64,000 nucleotides of DNA from positions 15,788 to 79,787 of the forward strand of contig DATKPE010000060.1 of NCBI GenBank assembly GCA_035524335.1, written 5' to 3'. This DNA comes from DATKPE01 sp035524335 (GTDB lineage: Bacteria; Bacteroidota; Ignavibacteria; UBA10030; SZUA-254). Below, piece after piece: positions 44,633-53,918 of this stretch (positions within the stretch are counted from its first letter, which is position 1; the number at the start of each line of letters is the position of its first letter). The notes beneath the pieces are model-generated. The model was not told the DNA's origin. It did not search any database and saw only the letters and a program-made list of their open reading frames with translations. The position numbers were made by a program, and so were the translations under genes.

Positions 44633-45225
44633 TGAAATCTCCGGCTCTGTTTCTCGATCGCGACGGCACGATCAACGAGGAAGTCGATTTTCTGACAAAC
44701 CCCGATCACCTTCACCTCATCGGCGGCGTGAGCGCTGCGCTCCGGGACGCGAAATCGATGGGTTTCAGGCTCTTCGTCATCACCAACCAGTCGGGCATCG
44801 CCCGCGGCATCCTGACCGAGGATCGCCTCCGCGAAATTCACGAAACGCTCAATGCACGTCTCACCGCCGAGGGCGCGGGGATCGACCGTTTCTATTACTG
44901 CCCCCACCATCCCGAACTCGGCGTCGGAGACTACCGCACCTCCTGCGACTGCCGCAAACCGAAACCGGGCATGATCAACCGGGCGATCGCAGAATTCTCC
45001 GTCGATCCCGCCGCATCGTTCGTCATCGGCGACCGGATGATCGACATCGAGGCGGGAAACGCCGCCGGCATCAGGTCGATCATGGTCCTCACCGGCTACG
45101 GCGCCGACGAGCTTGAACTCTGCCGCGAACAGAATCTCCCCGTCTTCCATGTCGCGGAAAATCTTCCGGAAGCGATCCGTTTCATCAAAAAAAACATCCA
45201 CCAGTCCCAACCGTCACTGCAGTGA
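44632..45225 (+). CDS. gmhB: GmhB-type HAD phosphatase (heptose-1,7-bisphosphate 7-phosphatase)
   Basis: 197 residues from the ATG that overlaps the previous stop; a longer upstream frame is a shadow. HAD motif I is LFLDRDGT (Asp9, Asp11), motif II ITNQSG, and a zinc-binding loop CPHHPELG...CDCRKPKPG is the hallmark of GmhB; motif IV is GDRMIDIEA. It removes the 7-phosphate in ADP-heptose synthesis for LPS core. Other HAD-IIIA phosphatases are possible. Confidence 0.88.
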   Translation: MKSPALFLDRDGTINEEVDFLTNPDHLHLIGGVSAALRDAKSMGFRLFVITNQSGIARGILTEDRLREIHETLNARLTAEGAGIDRFYYCPHHPELGVGDYRTSCDCRKPKPGMINRAIAEFSVDPAASFVIGDRMIDIEAGNAAGIRSIMVLTGYGADELELCREQNLPVFHVAENLPEAIRFIKKNIHQSQPSLQ

Positions 45226-46376
45226 ACATCCGCACCGCCATAGCACAATTCTGTGCCGCCGCCCTCCTGCTCGTTCTCGCAACGGCCGGCTGTACCGACG
45301 ATCCGAACCAGCTCGGCAGGGGTCTCCTGCTTCCAAAGGATACCCTCCGCCTCGGTAAAACCGGCACCTACGCCACCGGCGATACCTCCTTCTCCCTCAA
45401 GTCCATCGACAATGCCGGCAGGCTGTTCGTCGGCGTCCGCGACAACCTGGAGGCGGTCTCGATCGTCATGTTCACCGGCGTTCCGGCCTTCACCACCACC
45501 CAGACCATCGATTCGGTCAAGCTGTTCCTCGTTCCCGACTATGCGAACTTCGACACCACGGGGCCGTTCGGTTTCACCGCCTCCTATGCGCTCCGGACAT
45601 GGAGTTCCGTCAATTTTACCTGGGACAGTCTTCCGGGATTCGCCGCGGCGGTGCCGTCGGGATCCTTTTATGCCCCCTCCTGGGCCGGGCACGATTCAAG
45701 CATCAGCCTCAATCTCGACACCTCGGTCATCCACGTCTGGATGCAGACCGGCGTAGGGTCTCTCATCCTCCGGACGACCCAGCAGGTGCTCGGCATGAAC
45801 ATGATCGCCGGGTTCAGGAACTTCACCTCCACGGAGGATTATCGCCCCGAGATCCAGGTCTTCTACCGCGATGTGGCGGATACGACGATCGTTCTCCACC
45901 TCAGATCTCCCGCGGGCGTCTCGGTGATGAATGAATCGAGTCCGCCATCGCCGACCTCCGTTCTCGTCGAGGCGGGCCCGATCACGCGCGGTCTCATCAG
46001 GTTCGACTCGCTGACCATTCCGGCAAAGGCGAGCATCACCGAGGCGACGCTCTATCTGCCGGTCGACACCACCGGCTCGCGCCTCAACATCTATTCGCAC
46101 GACTCCCTCTACGTCTCGATGGAACGGAAGAATTACTATCCGTACGACTCGACCGCCTTCGGCGTCGTCAGCAGTCCCGCCTACATCGGCGGCAGGAAAT
46201 ACTACACCGGGGATGTAAAGAATATCGTGCAATACTGGGTGAGCCACGGGCAGAATTACGGCATGCTGATCCGGCCCTACGCGGAGAACACGACCGTCGA
46301 CCGGACCGTTCTCTTCGGTTCGCACTCGCCCGTCATCCGCCCCTCCATCACGATCACTTATTCGGTGCTCCCCTGA
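45222..46376 (+). CDS. Lipoprotein with DNRLRE-like repeats
   Basis: 384 residues, GTG start overlapping the gmhB stop (GTGA). A lipoprotein signal ends at Cys24 (LATAGC). The body is beta-rich with segments that recur (IDSVKLFLVPDY..., SITEATLYLPVDTTG..., RGLIRFDSL), similar to DNRLRE-type domains of surface lipoproteins. It probably sits on the outer membrane; function unknown. It is followed 1 bp later by an outer-membrane protein gene, so the two may work together. Confidence 0.75.
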   Translation: MNIRTAIAQFCAAALLLVLATAGCTDDPNQLGRGLLLPKDTLRLGKTGTYATGDTSFSLKSIDNAGRLFVGVRDNLEAVSIVMFTGVPAFTTTQTIDSVKLFLVPDYANFDTTGPFGFTASYALRTWSSVNFTWDSLPGFAAAVPSGSFYAPSWAGHDSSISLNLDTSVIHVWMQTGVGSLILRTTQQVLGMNMIAGFRNFTSTEDYRPEIQVFYRDVADTTIVLHLRSPAGVSVMNESSPPSPTSVLVEAGPITRGLIRFDSLTIPAKASITEATLYLPVDTTGSRLNIYSHDSLYVSMERKNYYPYDSTAFGVVSSPAYIGGRKYYTGDVKNIVQYWVSHGQNYGMLIRPYAENTTVDRTVLFGSHSPVIRPSITITYSVLP

Positions 46377-46377
46377 T

Positions 46378-47643
46378 ATGCGCCCGGTTCTCTCGACAGC
46401 CGTCGTTCTCCTCCTCATCGCCGCCGTGGTCTCCCCCGTCTCCGCCCGGAACGGCGGATCCGGCTACTCCCGCTACGGCATCGGCGACCTTCAGTACGGC
46501 CTGACGAGCGGACTGCTCGGCATGGCAGGCTCCGGCCTGGCCGTCGTCTCCGCCAGCTCCATCAACGGGGAAAATCCGGCGGACTGGACTTCCATCAGCC
46601 GCGTCCGGATTTCGTTCACCGGCCTCTACGAAGGATACAAATCGTCCGATTATGAGTCCTCCGGCTATTTCTCGACCATGCGATTTTCCGGTCTCATGAT
46701 CGCCATTCCCCTCGTCAGCAGTTCGGGAATCACCTTCACCGCGGGGGTGAATCCCTACAGCAACGTCAATTATAATATTTCCATCCCGACCACGCTCGGG
46801 GGATACGATTATGTTCTGCAGTATCTGGGCGAAGGGGGGATTTCGCAGGGGACAATGGGCGTTTCGTGGCGGCCCGGGGCCGCCCTCTCTCTCGGCGCGA
46901 AGCTGGATTACTATTTCGGCACGCTCCGCCATTCGGTGACGCAGATGTTCGCCGGCAATCCGCCGCAGTATACCACGGCGGCCGATCTCCGCTCGACGAG
47001 CATGACGGGCCTCGGCTCCACCTTCGGCGCAACCTTCCGCGGCCTCGGCGATCTCCTCCACATCCCGGCGGGGCACACGCTCAGTCTGGCGGCGGCGGTG
47101 TCGACAACCTCATGGCTCACCGCCTCGGACGAACGCTACTACGTCTACACCACCTCCTACACATCGTACGACACGCTGATCTCGCCCGACAGAAAGTTCA
47201 AGCTCCCGGTGCGGATCGCCGGCGGCATCTCCTATCAGGGCGACCGCTGGACCGTGGCGGCTGATTACTACACCCAGCCGTGGTCGCAGGCGCTCGACGA
47301 CGGGACGCCGCTGACCGGCATCCGCGACTGCTCCCGCTGGAGTTTCGGCGGCGAATACACCCCGAAGACCGAGAACAACTCCCCCTTCCTTCAGCGCCTC
47401 ACTTACCGGGCGGGCTTCTTCTATCAGCAGAGTTATTACGACATCAACGGAACGGGCGTCAACGAGGCGGGCGGTGCAGCGGGCTGTTCCGTGCCCGTCT
47501 TTTCCGACTCGAAACTGGGGCTTGCCCTTTCGTACAGCGTCCGCGGAACGACCGATCAGCTTATGCAGAAGGACCACATCATCCGATTTTCCCTCTCGCT
47601 CGATATCGGCGAGCTGTGGTTCATAAAAACACCGGAGGAATGA
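46378..47643 (+). CDS. FadL/PorV-like outer-membrane protein
   Basis: 421 residues with a signal peptide (1-23, ending PVSAR). The mature start SGYSRYGIGDLQYG...NPADWTSIS is the pattern seen in OMPP1/FadL-like and PorV-like barrels of this phylum; amphipathic strands follow to the end (IIRFSLSLDIGELWF). Substrate unknown. It lies 1 bp after the lipoprotein gene and 6 bp before rpiB. Confidence 0.78.
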   Translation: MRPVLSTAVVLLLIAAVVSPVSARNGGSGYSRYGIGDLQYGLTSGLLGMAGSGLAVVSASSINGENPADWTSISRVRISFTGLYEGYKSSDYESSGYFSTMRFSGLMIAIPLVSSSGITFTAGVNPYSNVNYNISIPTTLGGYDYVLQYLGEGGISQGTMGVSWRPGAALSLGAKLDYYFGTLRHSVTQMFAGNPPQYTTAADLRSTSMTGLGSTFGATFRGLGDLLHIPAGHTLSLAAAVSTTSWLTASDERYYVYTTSYTSYDTLISPDRKFKLPVRIAGGISYQGDRWTVAADYYTQPWSQALDDGTPLTGIRDCSRWSFGGEYTPKTENNSPFLQRLTYRAGFFYQQSYYDINGTGVNEAGGAAGCSVPVFSDSKLGLALSYSVRGTTDQLMQKDHIIRFSLSLDIGELWFIKTPEE

Positions 47644-47649
47644 CCTGAT

Positions 47650-48087
47650 ATGATTGCCATCGGAGCGGACCACGCCGGATTCGAAATGAAGGAGAAGCTC
47701 AAACAGTTTCTCGGGGAGATGCATCTGGAATACAGGGATTACGGCACCGATTCCCTCCAGTCGGCCGATTATCCCGATTTTGCCCATACGGTTGCGGAGG
47801 CGGTCGGATCGGGTGCGGCGGAGCGGGGAATTCTGATCTGCGGAAGCGGCATCGGGATGTCGATCGTGGCGAACAAGCACGCCGGCGTCCGCGCCGCAAA
47901 CGTCGAATCGATCGACGCCGCGCGTCTCTCGCGACAGCACAACAACGCCAATGTCCTGGCCCTCGGCGCCCGGATCACCACCTGGGACCGCGCCCGGGAA
48001 ATTGTATCTCTGTTTCTGTCGACCGCGTTCGAAGGCGGCCGGCATGCGAAACGGGTTGAAAAAATCCACACACTGACGAATCTCTGA
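47650..48087 (+). CDS. rpiB: Ribose-5-phosphate isomerase B
   Basis: 145 residues, RpiB/LacAB fold. It interconverts ribose-5-P and ribulose-5-P. N-terminal IAIGADHAGFEMKE, the catalytic Cys64 in LICGSGIGMSI, NK..GVRAA and QHNNANVLALG are all present. Normal length. Confidence 0.95.
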   Translation: MIAIGADHAGFEMKEKLKQFLGEMHLEYRDYGTDSLQSADYPDFAHTVAEAVGSGAAERGILICGSGIGMSIVANKHAGVRAANVESIDAARLSRQHNNANVLALGARITTWDRAREIVSLFLSTAFEGGRHAKRVEKIHTLTNL

Positions 48088-48109
48088 CCGCCGCCCTCAG
48101 TCGCGGCGG
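48088..48109 (+). other. Hairpin between rpiB and glyA
   Basis: 7-bp G/C stem (CCGCCGC / GCGGCGG) with an 8-nt loop directly after the rpiB stop. A pyrimidine-rich stretch follows, but no T run, so it is at best a weak terminator or an mRNA 3'-end stem. Confidence 0.5.
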
Positions 48110-48184
48110 CCGTCTCTTCCGATTCCAGGCACTGTCACCTTTACCGGGAGCGCGGTCGGCTCCCGCATTTATCGGACAACAACC

Positions 48185-49480
48185 ATGAAGAGCTTGCAGC
48201 AGCAGGACCCCGAAGTATACGGCACGATCCGGAACGAAACGCACCGCCAGAACACGAAGCTCGAATTGATCGCATCGGAGAACTTCGTGAGCCGCGCCGT
48301 CCTCGAGGCGGTCGGTTCCGTCATGACCAACAAGTATGCCGAAGGGTACCCCGGCAAACGGTACTACGGCGGATGCGAATTCGTCGACGTCGCGGAAAAC
48401 CTCGCCCGCGACCGGGCGAAACAGCTCTTTGGAGCGGTCTACGCCAACGTCCAGCCACATTCGGGCTCCCAGGCGAACATGGCGGTCTACTTCACCTTCA
48501 TCAAGCCCGGCGACACCGTCATGGGCATGAACCTCTCCCACGGAGGCCACCTCACGCACGGTTCCCCGGTCAACTTCTCCGGTCAGCTCTACCGCTTCGT
48601 CGCCTACGGCGTGAAGCGGGAGACGGGCCGCATCGATTACGACGAAGTCGCCTCGATGGCCATGCGGGAACGGCCGAAGATGATCACCGTCGGCGCGAGC
48701 GCCTATTCGCGGAACATCGACTACAAGGCGTTCCGCGAGATCGCCGACCGGGCGGGGGCGTTTCTCTTTGCCGACATCGCCCACCCGGCGGGCCTCATCG
48801 CGAAAAAACTCCTCAACGATCCGCTCCCCCACTGCCATGTGGTCACTTCCACGACCCATAAGACGCTCCGCGGACCCCGGGGCGGCCTCATTCTGATGGG
48901 AACCGATTTCGAGAATCCGTTCGGCCTGACCGCCCCAAAATCGGGACGGACCAAAATGATGTCCGAGCTCCTCGACTCCATGGTGATCCCGGGCATCCAG
49001 GGGGGACCGCTCATGCACGTCATCGCCGGCAAGGCGGTCGCGTTCGGGGAAAATCTCACGCCGGCATTCGAGAGTTATGCCCGGCAGATCATCGCCAACG
49101 CACAGAGTCTCGCCGCCGCGCTCATGAAACTCGGCTACACGATCATCTCCGACGGCACGGACAATCACCTGATGCTGATCGACCTCCGGCACAAAAACCT
49201 CACCGGCAAGGAGGCCCAGGAGGCGCTCGACCTGGCCGGCATCACGGTCAACAAGAACACCGTTCCGTTCGACGACAAGAGCCCGCTCATCACGAGCGGC
49301 ATCCGCATCGGGACCCCTGCGCTGACCACCAGGGGAATGAAGGAGCCGGAAATGGAAAGTGTCGCCGCGCTGATCGACGAAACGCTCCGGCACATCGGCC
49401 AGACCGCCGTCTACGCATCGGTCCAGGAACGGGTGAAGGAACTCTGCCTGAAATTCCCGCTTTACTCTGAGCTTGCATGA
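48185..49480 (+). CDS. glyA: Serine hydroxymethyltransferase
   Basis: 431 residues. PLP enzyme that converts serine and tetrahydrofolate to glycine and methylene-THF. N-terminal ELIASENFVSRAVLEA, YPGKRYYGG, the PLP lysine Lys226 in TSTTHKTLRGPRGG, and the C-terminal LD.AGITVNKNTVPFD block are standard. The stop overlaps tatC (ATGA). Confidence 0.97.
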   Translation: MKSLQQQDPEVYGTIRNETHRQNTKLELIASENFVSRAVLEAVGSVMTNKYAEGYPGKRYYGGCEFVDVAENLARDRAKQLFGAVYANVQPHSGSQANMAVYFTFIKPGDTVMGMNLSHGGHLTHGSPVNFSGQLYRFVAYGVKRETGRIDYDEVASMAMRERPKMITVGASAYSRNIDYKAFREIADRAGAFLFADIAHPAGLIAKKLLNDPLPHCHVVTSTTHKTLRGPRGGLILMGTDFENPFGLTAPKSGRTKMMSELLDSMVIPGIQGGPLMHVIAGKAVAFGENLTPAFESYARQIIANAQSLAAALMKLGYTIISDGTDNHLMLIDLRHKNLTGKEAQEALDLAGITVNKNTVPFDDKSPLITSGIRIGTPALTTRGMKEPEMESVAALIDETLRHIGQTAVYASVQERVKELCLKFPLYSELA

Positions 49481-50250
49481 GCACCGACGAACCGGCCGAC
49501 GGCGCGGGAGAAATGTCGTTCCTCGATCACCTCGAGGAACTCCGGTGGCGCATCATCAAGGCGCTCCTCGGCGTCGTTGTTTCGATCATCATCTGCGGCA
49601 TTTTCTCCGACTGGCTGGTGAACGTCGTTCTCCTCGGCCCGCTCAACCGCATCAACCCGCCGCTGAAGCTGATCAACACCGTACCCTACGGCCAGATCAC
49701 CTTTTACATGATGGTGATCATCGTGGCGGGGCTCATCCTGAGCTCTCCCTGGATCCTCTACCAGATCTGGAAGTTCGTCCAGCCCGGCCTCCGCGCATCG
49801 GAGCAGATGTACATCTCCGGGATCGTCGGCTACACCTCGCTCTGTTTTCTCCTCGGCGTGGCGTTCTCCTATTTCCTGATGCTTCCGTACATGCTCCAGT
49901 TTTTCGCGAGTTTCGGCTCGCCGATGATCCAGAATATGATCAGCGTCGACGAGTACATGAGCTTCACGCTCCAGCTGGTCCTCCTCTCCGGCCTGATCTT
50001 CGAACTGCCGATGGTCTCCTATTTCCTGGCCCGGTTCGGGATCCTCACGCCGGCTTTCATGCGGCACTACCGGCGGCACGCGATCGTCGTGATCCTGTTC
50101 ATCGCGGCGGTGGTGACGCCGACCACCGACCCGGTCACCATGTCGGTCTTTTCGATCCCGATGCTCCTTCTCTATGAGATCAGCATCTGGGTGGCCAAGA
50201 TCGCCGTCCGGAAACGGAATCTGGCGAATGCCTCCAACCTCGCATCGTAA
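49477..50250 (+). CDS. tatC: Sec-independent protein translocase TatC
   Basis: 257 residues, six transmembrane helices. N-terminal MSFLDHLEELRWRI, the conserved FVQPGL loop (about 105) and the P.E.PM (FELPMVSYF) region are visible. TatC binds twin-arginine signal peptides and recruits TatA for folded-protein export. TatA/B are not in the window. It is translationally coupled to glyA. Confidence 0.95.
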   Translation: MSTDEPADGAGEMSFLDHLEELRWRIIKALLGVVVSIIICGIFSDWLVNVVLLGPLNRINPPLKLINTVPYGQITFYMMVIIVAGLILSSPWILYQIWKFVQPGLRASEQMYISGIVGYTSLCFLLGVAFSYFLMLPYMLQFFASFGSPMIQNMISVDEYMSFTLQLVLLSGLIFELPMVSYFLARFGILTPAFMRHYRRHAIVVILFIAAVVTPTTDPVTMSVFSIPMLLLYEISIWVAKIAVRKRNLANASNLAS

Positions 50251-50252
50251 CT

Positions 50253-51224
50253 ATGAACCTCAGGAACATCACAGAACCGATTGAGAGCGAACTCGACGCG
50301 TTCGACGATTATTTCCGCACCGCGATGCGGTCGGACGTCGCCTTCGTCGACATGATCGCGCGGTACATCGTCCGGCAGAAGGGAAAGCGGATCCGGCCGA
50401 TGCTGGTCCTCCTCACCGCCAAGGCGTGCGGCGGCGTGAACGAACGGAGCTTCCGGGGCGCCGCCCTTGTCGAAATCCTCCATACCGCCACCCTCATCCA
50501 CGACGACGTCGTCGACGAGGCCGATACCCGGCGCGGATTCGCCTCCATCAATGCCGTCTGGAAAAACAAGATCGCCGTCCTCATGGGCGATTACATGCTC
50601 GCCAAGGGACTCCTCCTCTCGCTCAACAACGACGATTTCGGCTTCCTGAAGATCATCTCCGACGCGGTCCGGCGCATGAGCGAGGCCGAGATCCTCCAGA
50701 TCGCGAAGAGCCGCAAGCTCGACATCGACGAGAAGACATACCTCCGCATCATCTCCGACAAGACCGCTTCTCTCATCGCCACCTGCTGTGAAATCGGGGC
50801 GAGCAGTGCCAGCGGCGATCCCGAGATCCACCGGCGGATGAAAATCTTCGGCGAAAACGTCGGCATGGTGTTCCAGATCAGGGACGACCTGCTCGACTAC
50901 ACCGGGCGCACCAGCATCACCGGCAAGCCGACAGGCCTCGATCTGCAGGAAAAAAAGCTTACCCTCCCGCTCATCTATGCGCTGACCCGGGCGCCGAAAT
51001 CCGAGAACCGGTCGATTCTCCGGGCCATTAAAAACGGGGCGAAAAAGAAGGACATTGCGGACGTCGTGGAGTTCGTCGGCACCTACGGCGGGATCGATTA
51101 TACCGAACGGAAGGGGGCCTACTATTCCTCCCTTGCGGTCGACGCGCTTGCGCCCCTCCCCCCCTCGCCGGCGAAGGACGCTCTGACCCGCGCCGTCGGC
51201 TTCTTCCTCGAACGGAGCAAGTAG
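50253..51224 (+). CDS. ispB: Trans-polyprenyl diphosphate synthase (octaprenyl/solanesyl type)
   Basis: 323 residues. Prenyl chain elongation for quinone side chains. The first Asp-rich motif DDVVD (Asp84-Asp88) and the second in FQIRDDLLDYTG are present, with GKRIRPMLVLLTA before and KPTGLDLQEKKLTLPLI after. Chain length cannot be read reliably; the long-chain type (IspB/HepT-like) fits best. It ends the operon that began at 43769 and meets the convergent usp gene with 1 bp between. Confidence 0.88.
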   Translation: MNLRNITEPIESELDAFDDYFRTAMRSDVAFVDMIARYIVRQKGKRIRPMLVLLTAKACGGVNERSFRGAALVEILHTATLIHDDVVDEADTRRGFASINAVWKNKIAVLMGDYMLAKGLLLSLNNDDFGFLKIISDAVRRMSEAEILQIAKSRKLDIDEKTYLRIISDKTASLIATCCEIGASSASGDPEIHRRMKIFGENVGMVFQIRDDLLDYTGRTSITGKPTGLDLQEKKLTLPLIYALTRAPKSENRSILRAIKNGAKKKDIADVVEFVGTYGGIDYTERKGAYYSSLAVDALAPLPPSPAKDALTRAVGFFLERSK

Positions 51225-51225
51225 C

Positions 51226-51735
51226 CTACCGCTCGTGCATCTGCCGGACGATCAGAACCGGGCAGTGCGCCTTCTTCACCACTTTCTCCGTCGTACTTCC
51301 GAACAGCAGGTGCTCGACGCCGGTGTGACCGTGCGTCGCGATCACGATCAGGTCGACCCGCTCGCTCCGCGCCGTTTCCAGAATTTCGATGAAGGGCCGC
51401 CCGGTCCTGACCAGCGTGCGCACCGACCGCACCGGACCGGCGTGCGCCGCCGCAAGCTCCTTCAGCTCGGCTCCCGCCCGTTCGGTCAGCTCCCGCTCGA
51501 TGTTCGGCAGGCTTACCTGCCCGAACCCGAGATCGGCGGGATAGACCGCCGGTTCGACGACGTAGAGCAGAATCAGCTCCGAGCCAAAGGCAACCGCCGT
51601 GCGGGAAGCGTAGGCGAGGGCATACTTGGAGTGGTCGGAAAAATCGATCGGAACCAGGATCCGGCGCGGAGCCACCGGCGCCTGTTCGACCGCCGCGTCC
51701 CTTCCGGGCCGCGGTGATGCGGGAGAGGAACTCAT
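51226..51735 (-). CDS. Universal stress protein (UspA family)
   Basis: 169 residues. After a 24-residue low-complexity N-terminus come RILVPIDFSDHSKYALAYA, IVIATHGHTGVEHLLFGSTTEKVVKKAHCPVLIVR: the ATP-binding G-2x-G-9x-G-S/T pattern is present. AGGAGG lies 8 nt before the ATG. It is the last gene of the spt-GNAT-ilvE run. Confidence 0.9.
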   Translation of the reverse strand: MSSSPASPRPGRDAAVEQAPVAPRRILVPIDFSDHSKYALAYASRTAVAFGSELILLYVVEPAVYPADLGFGQVSLPNIERELTERAGAELKELAAAHAGPVRSVRTLVRTGRPFIEILETARSERVDLIVIATHGHTGVEHLLFGSTTEKVVKKAHCPVLIVRQMHER

Positions 51736-51768
51736 GCCATCATCCTCCTGTCGTACTTCAGCCGGCCG

Positions 51769-52695
51769 TCACTTTCCGGGGAGAAAGGAGAGCCAGTCGT
51801 GTTTGTTCCTGCCGTTGCGGACGATATCGAAGAACATCCGCTGGAGTTTCTTCGTCACCGGGCCCGGTTTGCCCCCGCCGACCGGCATGCGGTCGATCGA
51901 CCGGATGGGCGTCACCTCCGCCGCGGTGCCGCTGAAAAAGAGTTCATCGGCGATGATCAGCTGTTCGCGGGCCACCGGCACTTCGGCGACCGGGATTCCC
52001 GCGTCGCGCAGGAGCGTGATTGCGCTCGCCCGCGTGACGCCCGCCAGCAGACTCGACGTGACCGGCGGGGTGAAGCATTCGCCGTTCTTCACAATGAAAA
52101 TATTCTCCCCGCTTCCCTCGCTCACATAGCCGAAAACGTCGAGCGCGATCCCCTCCGTAAAGCCGCCCTTCAGCGCTTCCATCTTGATGAGCTGGGAATT
52201 GAGGTAATTGCCGCCCGATTTCGCGAGCGTCGGGAGGGTGTTCGGCGCCGGCCGCGTCCAGGTCGACACGCAGACGTCGATTCCGTCGTTGATCGCCTCG
52301 GTGCCGAGATATGTCCCCCACTCCCAGACGGCGATGGCGACATCGACCGGATTGTTGAGCGGATTCACCCCCACGTCGCCGTACCCGCGGTAGACGAGGG
52401 GGCGGATATAGCAGGCCTTCATGGCGTTGGCGCGGATCGTTTCAACGATCGCCTTCTTCAATTCGGCGACGCTGTACGGAATGTCGGCCCGGTAGATTTT
52501 TGTCGAATCGTAGAGCCGTTCCAGGTGCTTGTCGAGCCGGAAGATCGCCGATCCCTTTTTGGTGTCGTAACAGCGGATTCCCTCGAACCAGCTCGAACCG
52601 TAGTGGACCACGTGCGACAGGATATGGATGTTCGCATCCTTCCAGTCAACGAGCTTTCCGTTCATCCAGATTTTTTTGACGGGTTTGACAGGCAT
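51769..52695 (-). CDS. ilvE: Branched-chain amino acid aminotransferase
   Basis: 308 residues, class IV PLP fold. Motifs: VVHYGSSWFEGIRCYDT, the PLP lysine in AKSGGNYLNSQL, EGIALDVFGYVSEGSGENIF and FFSGTAAEVTPI. It makes Val, Leu and Ile from their keto acids; these also feed branched fatty acids and branched sphingoid bases, which suits its neighbours. It starts 12 bp after the GNAT-like gene. Confidence 0.93.
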   Translation of the reverse strand: MPVKPVKKIWMNGKLVDWKDANIHILSHVVHYGSSWFEGIRCYDTKKGSAIFRLDKHLERLYDSTKIYRADIPYSVAELKKAIVETIRANAMKACYIRPLVYRGYGDVGVNPLNNPVDVAIAVWEWGTYLGTEAINDGIDVCVSTWTRPAPNTLPTLAKSGGNYLNSQLIKMEALKGGFTEGIALDVFGYVSEGSGENIFIVKNGECFTPPVTSSLLAGVTRASAITLLRDAGIPVAEVPVAREQLIIADELFFSGTAAEVTPIRSIDRMPVGGGKPGPVTKKLQRMFFDIVRNGRNKHDWLSFLPGK

Positions 52696-52707
52696 GCGGG
52701 TTCTTTC

Positions 52708-53826
52708 TCAGAGTGGGGTTTGGTACAGCCGGTACGTCTTGTCCTTCACGCCGTTCAGCATGTCGGCGCTCCGGATCATCATCACATTATCCTCCAGCAC
52801 CCAGCTCGCCTCACCGAACGGATATCCGTTCTCGACAGCCCGCCGGGCCGTTTCATAAAAGAGGACGCTTGCGGCGCCCGTTTTCTGGAACTCGCGGACG
52901 ACGCCGAGCACGATGATCCGCACTTTTTTGATCTCTTTCTTATACCGGTAGAGACAGTAGAGTCCCGGAAGAAGCGCCCCGTTTTTATTGTGCCTGAACG
53001 CGACGTTGAGGTCGGGGAGCGAGAGGGCGAATCCGATCGGCTCTCCTTTGTACTCCGCGATGATCACCAGGTCCTTCACGACCACCGGTTTCAGATCCTT
53101 TGCGAGCGCATCGAACTCGGCGTCGGTCATCGGCACGGCGCCCCAGTTGTACTGCCACGCCTTATTATAGACGGTCTTGAGAATCGCCACCTCCCGGGCG
53201 AAATTTTTCAGGTCGAGGCTCCGGAAGGTGAGTCCCTCCCGCTTCCTGACCGCCTCGGAAACGCGGGAAAGCTTGTCCGACATCACCTTGCGGCTGTCGA
53301 GCTCGAACGCGAACAGGTCCTTGATCTTCGTCAGCCCGGCTTTTTCGATCAGGCGCGGGTAGTACGGGGGATTGTAGGGCATCAGGACCACGGGCGGCTT
53401 TTCGAATCCGTCGATCAGGAGGCCGTACTCGTCGTTCACCGACGGCGTGGCGGGTCCGCGCATCGCCGTAACGCCGCGCTGGCGGAGCCAGGCGCGCGCG
53501 GCGCCGAAGAGGGCGTCGGCGACTTCCTGATCGTCGATCGACTCAAAGAAGCCGAAGAAACCGATATTCTCCTTATGTTCCCGGTTATGGTTGTGGTTGA
53601 CGATGGCGGCGATGCGGCCGACGATCTTCCCGCCGCGGCGGGCCAGGAAGAATTCGGCGTCGGCATGGCTGTAGAACGGGTTCTTTGCCCGGTCCATCAG
53701 TTTGCGGCGGTCCATCATGAGCGGCGGCACCCATGCGGGGGAGTCGCGGTAGATGTCCCACTGAAAGCGGATGAACTGTTTTGTTTCGCTGGCGGATGAA
53801 ATCGGGCGGACGTCGATGGCTGACAT
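52708..53826 (-). CDS. GNAT-fold acyltransferase-like protein next to spt (candidate ceramide N-acyltransferase)
   Basis: 372 residues. Residues about 1-125 and 235-370 read as GNAT-like halves (FFLARRGGKIVGRIAAIVN; LVIIAEYKGEPIGFALSLPDLN; VRIIVLGVVREFQKTGAASVLFYETARRA). The Q-x-x-G-x-A-like acetyl-CoA loop is QKTGAAS. The protein has no membrane helices. In other bacteria an unusual GNAT-family protein beside serine palmitoyltransferase performs ceramide N-acylation; the location here, 92 bp after the spt-like gene, suggests the same. This role is inference from context; the fold assignment is firmer. Confidence 0.7.
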   Translation of the reverse strand: MSAIDVRPISSASETKQFIRFQWDIYRDSPAWVPPLMMDRRKLMDRAKNPFYSHADAEFFLARRGGKIVGRIAAIVNHNHNREHKENIGFFGFFESIDDQEVADALFGAARAWLRQRGVTAMRGPATPSVNDEYGLLIDGFEKPPVVLMPYNPPYYPRLIEKAGLTKIKDLFAFELDSRKVMSDKLSRVSEAVRKREGLTFRSLDLKNFAREVAILKTVYNKAWQYNWGAVPMTDAEFDALAKDLKPVVVKDLVIIAEYKGEPIGFALSLPDLNVAFRHNKNGALLPGLYCLYRYKKEIKKVRIIVLGVVREFQKTGAASVLFYETARRAVENGYPFGEASWVLEDNVMMIRSADMLNGVKDKTYRLYQTPL

Positions 53827-53918
53827 ACGGGATTGCGGTCAGGTGAATGATGACACGGGCGAGAGCCGGCTCGGCGGAAGGAGGCTCCTGTGCAGGAATA
53901 CAGCCGGCCGGAACGGGT

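Noticed and set aside
51799..53799. 666-codon plus-strand open frame
   Set aside because: Antisense to ilvE and the GNAT-like gene, both with family motifs.
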